Assembly (NCBI GenBank): GCA_019914995.1
Contig: CM034128.1
Span: forward strand, 8,372,501 to 8,436,500
Reading direction: 5' to 3'
Length of the DNA stretch: 64,000 nucleotides
Source of the DNA: Acanthochlamys bracteata
Taxonomy: Eukaryota > Streptophyta > Magnoliopsida > Pandanales > Velloziaceae
A program made the position numbers and the translations under genes. The notes under the pieces were generated by a model. The model searched no databases, had not been told where the DNA came from, and was given only the letters and a program-made list of their open reading frames with translations. Shown here in pieces: positions 60,739 to 64,000 of this stretch; the stretch's first letter is position 1, and each line of letters starts with the position of its first letter.

Positions 60739-61126
60739 GCTGGTGTCAGCTAAGCTCCAAAAAATAGTTGGCATGTTTAGCTTACCCATCATTGTCACTC
60801 ATCATCATATGGAAGCTCACACTTTGATTGGGTATCAGTACTTATTATTGAAGCAAAGGATATGTCACATCAAGGTTATTTTTTGTATTTGAAAGCCTTA
60901 TGCTATAGATCTCCAGTTAGCCCGCATTTTAATTTTTGAAATTATGTCTATTTTCTCCTCTTGGTTTCTTAATTACTATTTAATATTTATGCAGTTTGGG
61001 TGAAAATTGGCAATACAATGTTGTCTTAGTTACTATCTTTTAGTAATTCATTTTTTAAAAGTTTGTTTTCTAAAATTCACTTTTAAAAAAAAGTATAATG
61101 CGCCCTAAGCTTCTCGTGGATGTGCT

Positions 61127-61380
61127 TAAGATGCGTTTGGCGATGCGTATCAAAAACTTTTTTTTAATTTTTTTTTAATTTTATATTTTTTAATAAATAT
61201 TTTATAAATATATAAAAAATTTATTTAAAAATTTAAAAAATATAAAAAATTTTAAAGAATGAAATTTTTTTATTATATATATATTTTTTTAAATTAAAAA
61301 AATAAAATTTGTTTTTAAAAAAATAAAAATATTTTTTATTTCAGAAAAATTCTATTTTATAAGCATTTTTAAATGCTCTC
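61127..61380. mobile_element. AT-rich MITE copy
   Basis: It begins AGATGCGTTTGGCGATGC and ends AAGCATTTTTAAATGCTCTC. It is close in length (about 254 bp) and core to the 13550 copy. Confidence 0.6.
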
Positions 61381-61779
61381 TAATTACATCTAACAAAAGT
61401 AATTAGGTTTTGAAGTACTTAAAAAATTGTGTAAAGTTTCATTTGCTTGCATGTTAGAAAGTTTTGTTAATAATAGCTTGCTAAATTATTAACTTTTTGG
61501 TTGCTACTCTTACCACACCACCGCACAGCCATCTCAAGTGATTGCTGGTTGGCTTCATTTTGCATGTTCTTTAAATGTTAGAGAATTATTTTTCTAATGA
61601 ACTTCACTACAGAGTGAATTAAGCTTCAAACTTTCAACAGTTCTAGCACTTTTAAACAAAACATGTGAAGGGTTAGGCTATTGTCTGCCTTTATTAGATA
61701 GGGGTGTTTAAGTTTTAAGTTTAGCACTAATAGAGAAAATACCTAAGGTTGTTTAAGTTTTACACAGGTGGTGTTTCAA

Positions 61780-62036
61780 ATGTGCGTAATTAAATTTTTT
61801 TAAAATAAAAAATAAAAAGTAAAAATTTTAAAATATAAAATAAAAAAAATTCAGTATTTATGTTTTAATAATTTTTTAAATGTAACGAAAATTTAAAAAT
61901 ATAATTATATTAGAAAGTATGTAAATAAAAAAATTAAAACTAAAATTTTTCATATCGAAATAAACTTTCAAATTTTTTATATAATTAAAATATATAAATT
62001 ATTTAAAATAAAAATTAAGTGCGTTTAAACCACGCC
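61780..62036. mobile_element. Diverged AT-rich MITE copy
   Basis: The ends GTGCGTAATTAAATTT and AAATTAAGTGCGTTTAAACCACGCCC are weakly inverted and the interior A/T-only. Confidence 0.4.
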
Positions 62037-62039
62037 CTA

Positions 62040-63643
62040 AGTTCTATTAGATAGGTCTGACTTTACAAAATCATATGATCAGGGCCGATTGTTTAAATGC
62101 TTTTTCTTTTTAGTTTTCCGTGATCTGTATGTCTTTTTGTCGTAAGAACATTGTTCGGCAATTAAAAGAAAAAACAAACAACTTACAAGACTATCACATG
62201 TTCCATTCAAATTCGGAGAAGAGCTTCTACCAATTTCAGCAAAGTAACTTCTTAATAAATACATTTTTGAAAATGAATGTTTAAATTATAAAGTTACAAA
62301 ATAGTAAAGTTTTTATACTTAATTATATTGAAAATAAACTTTAAAATCTCTATTCAGATGAGCTGATGCACGTTTAATTCAGCTTGTGGAACTTCGTTAC
62401 AAGCTAGAATAGAAATTGCAGTAAAACTTGATGTGCTTAGAAGATCCGATTCTTTATTTTTTTTAAATTTTATTTTTTATTTTTTATTTTTATAAAACTC
62501 AATTATAAACATTTAAAACACTCCCTATATTAACTTCCATCACTTCCAATATTCAAACAAAAAACACTTTTCAACTTTCTAATTCAAGCTTTCTAATAAT
62601 TTTTATAATATTATATAAAATTTATTTAAAAAATATTAAACAAATTTACTTAAAAATCTTATTATTATTTATTTTATTATTTTTTAATCAAAAAATATAA
62701 TTTATTTTTCAAAATTAAATAAAAAATAATTCTTTTTAAAAATTACTTCTAAAAAGTCCTCACATACACTCTTCATGTTTCCAACACTCCAAACTCATTT
62801 TTTTAAAATTCACTTTCAATATAAAATACATATAAAAATTAAAATAAAAGTTTTTTATTAATAATTTTTTTTAAAAATTTATAATTTACTATAAATATTA
62901 AATTAATATATACTTTTATTTTTTATTAAATATTTTTAATTTTTAATTTTTAATTTTATTTTTTAAATTGACTTCCAAAAAATTTATTTTACTCATTTTA
63001 TCTGCAAAGTAAACACGCCCTTAACTTATAAACTACCAACAGCTAGCAGAAGCAGGGTCATGAAATGAAACATGCTAGAAGAAAATGAATGGACCTATTA
63101 ATGAAACTCATTCAGCATGCATGTATCTAATTCTAATGCATATGCAATCAAAACCATCTCCACAACCATGCTAATTAGCTCATTCAATTCACACAGTTAC
63201 TACCAAAAAAACACATCTAATCACTACATTGTTTAATTAATAAAAGACTATACTTCTATAGCTACCAAATTAGCAAAGCATCTCAAAAAGAACAAAAAAA
63301 GAACTGAAGAGTGAAGACCTAAAAAATCTCAAAACATAAAAAAGCAGTGAAATCAACAAAAGAACGAAAAACCCACAAACCAACAAAACATATAATATTG
63401 AAGTTGCCAAACACGTTCTAGCCCCACTCTCATCGTCGTACGTATTCTACTCCATAGTCTCTTGACTCCTCTTCTTTCTTTTCACTAAACATTCATTAAC
63501 CCCAAAACCTTCCCTTCCATGAGTTCCCTTACTACAATAATCGTCCCCTTATTAACTATAGATTAACAGTAAACACTATCACTAAGAACCCAGAGAGAGA
63601 GAGAGAGAGAGAGAAACGAAGAAGAAGAAGAAGAAAAGCTGCA
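62040..63643. other. AT-rich spacer downstream of the EXORDIUM-like gene
   Basis: It is mostly AT-rich repeat-derived sequence (62450-63020 again carries MITE-like poly(A)/poly(T) arms ending GTAAACACGCCC). The last ~250 bp are probably the 3' UTR of the EXORDIUM-like gene, including a GA microsatellite at 63591-63614. Confidence 0.45.
63591..63614. repeat. (GA)n microsatellite
   Basis: A perfect GA run of about 12 units just past the EXORDIUM-like stop codon (a CT run on the gene's own strand). Confidence 0.85.
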
Positions 63644-64000
63644 TTATTGATCAAGAGCATTAGGACCAAAGCAGTAACTGAGGAGAGGGTTCCAAACCCA
63701 CTGAACCAGAAACCTTCTTCCACCGACACCATGAAGATTATAAGCCGCACCATCACCGGAATCCACCGTTAACTGACCTGTGTAAGACCCACCACCACCA
63801 GTTCCATAAATACCTTCACACAAATCAGCAATCTCTGTAGGAAAAACCGGATCGCTCCCTGCGTACCAAGCATTCACCAACGGATTTGAAGATATTTCAG
63901 CTAGCTCATGGGCTACAACACTCACCATACCATCAACTCCGACATCGCCGTTTGGTGGCTTTTCAGTTTTTATCCCCGCGGGTGCATACGGCGGTAAAGC
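63644..64000 (-). CDS. EXORDIUM-like (PHI-1 family) protein, C-terminal part
   Basis: The minus-strand frame enters from the right window edge and runs 118 residues to a TGA. It reads [63 protein letters not shown] and GPNALDQ, the conserved C-terminal half of the plant EXORDIUM/phosphate-induced-1 family. These are secreted apoplastic proteins linked to brassinosteroid-dependent growth and carbon status; the biochemical activity is unknown. The wording is closest to the EXL5/EXL6/EXL7-type branch (from memory). The signal peptide and N-terminal half lie beyond the window. Genes of this family are usually intronless, which fits. Confidence 0.9.
   Translation of the reverse strand, partial: ALPPYAPAGIKTEKPPNGDVGVDGMVSVVAHELAEISSNPLVNAWYAGSDPVFPTEIADLCEGIYGTGGGGSYTGQLTVDSGDGAAYNLHGVGGRRFLVQWVWNPLLSYCFGPNALDQ

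Overview
This is a nuclear window from a flowering plant, most likely a eudicot. The genes have small exons with GT..AG introns, AT-rich introns and spacers, plant-only families (START lipid-binding proteins of the At3g23080 type, plastid RNA-binding proteins, EXORDIUM-like, IQD), and a dense scatter of LTR-retrotransposon fossils, hAT-type elements and small AT-rich Tourist-like MITEs. No bacterial, phage or organellar segment stands out.

Layout. 1-4.2 kb: a Ty1/copia fossil, a DEAD-box helicase relic, a Ty3/gypsy fossil, and an open frame for mitochondrial ribosomal protein mL53 that lacks an ATG. 4.2-10.3 kb: repeat-derived land with duplicated blocks, an LTR-type insertion whose empty site survives in the second block, and three promoter/leader-like pieces on the minus strand with no gene attached. 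10.3-13.8 kb: AT-rich spacer with a sharply bounded hAT element and a Tourist-like MITE. 13.8-23.8 kb: two decayed genes facing each other, an IQD32-like calmodulin-binding scaffold (+) and a C3H6-like CCCH zinc-finger protein (-), separated by LTR-like sequence. 24.2-26.0 kb: a complete 52-residue, three-exon gene for mitochondrial ATP synthase subunit e (-). 26.2-28.7 kb: an unidentified degenerate locus and two out-of-order fragments of the RNA polymerase subunit RPB6 (-).

29.0-31.6 kb: plastid pyruvate dehydrogenase E1-alpha (+). 32.7-35.5 kb: a START-domain membrane protein (-, 6 exons). 36.9-40.4 kb: a Golgi beta-1,3-galactosyltransferase (-, 11 exons). 40.4-49.9 kb: AT-rich spacer with hAT and MITE elements and one small intronless gene (46.26 kb, +) with a C-terminal FAPEFDG..CFET motif. 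49.9-52.2 kb: a plastid two-RRM RNA-binding protein (+, 4 exons). 53.5-57.1 kb: ER membrane complex subunit EMC8/9 (+, 5 exons, a gypsy fossil in intron 3). 57.1-63.6 kb: spacer filled with AT-rich MITEs. 63.6-64 kb: the 3' end of an EXORDIUM-like gene (-), running off the window.

The genes do not form a pathway; they are housekeeping and organelle genes. Two pairs recall Arabidopsis neighbours by memory of locus numbers: IQD32/C3H6 (At1g19870/At1g19860) and the plastid RRM protein/PDH E1-alpha (At1g01080/At1g01090). I found no clear undescribed system. The most unusual items are the mL53 frame with ACG at the expected start, the rearranged RPB6 pieces, the paired decay of IQD32 and C3H6, and a 421-bp hairpin element inside TA repeats. 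Exon models were read by eye from splice sites and family resemblance; no alignment was run.
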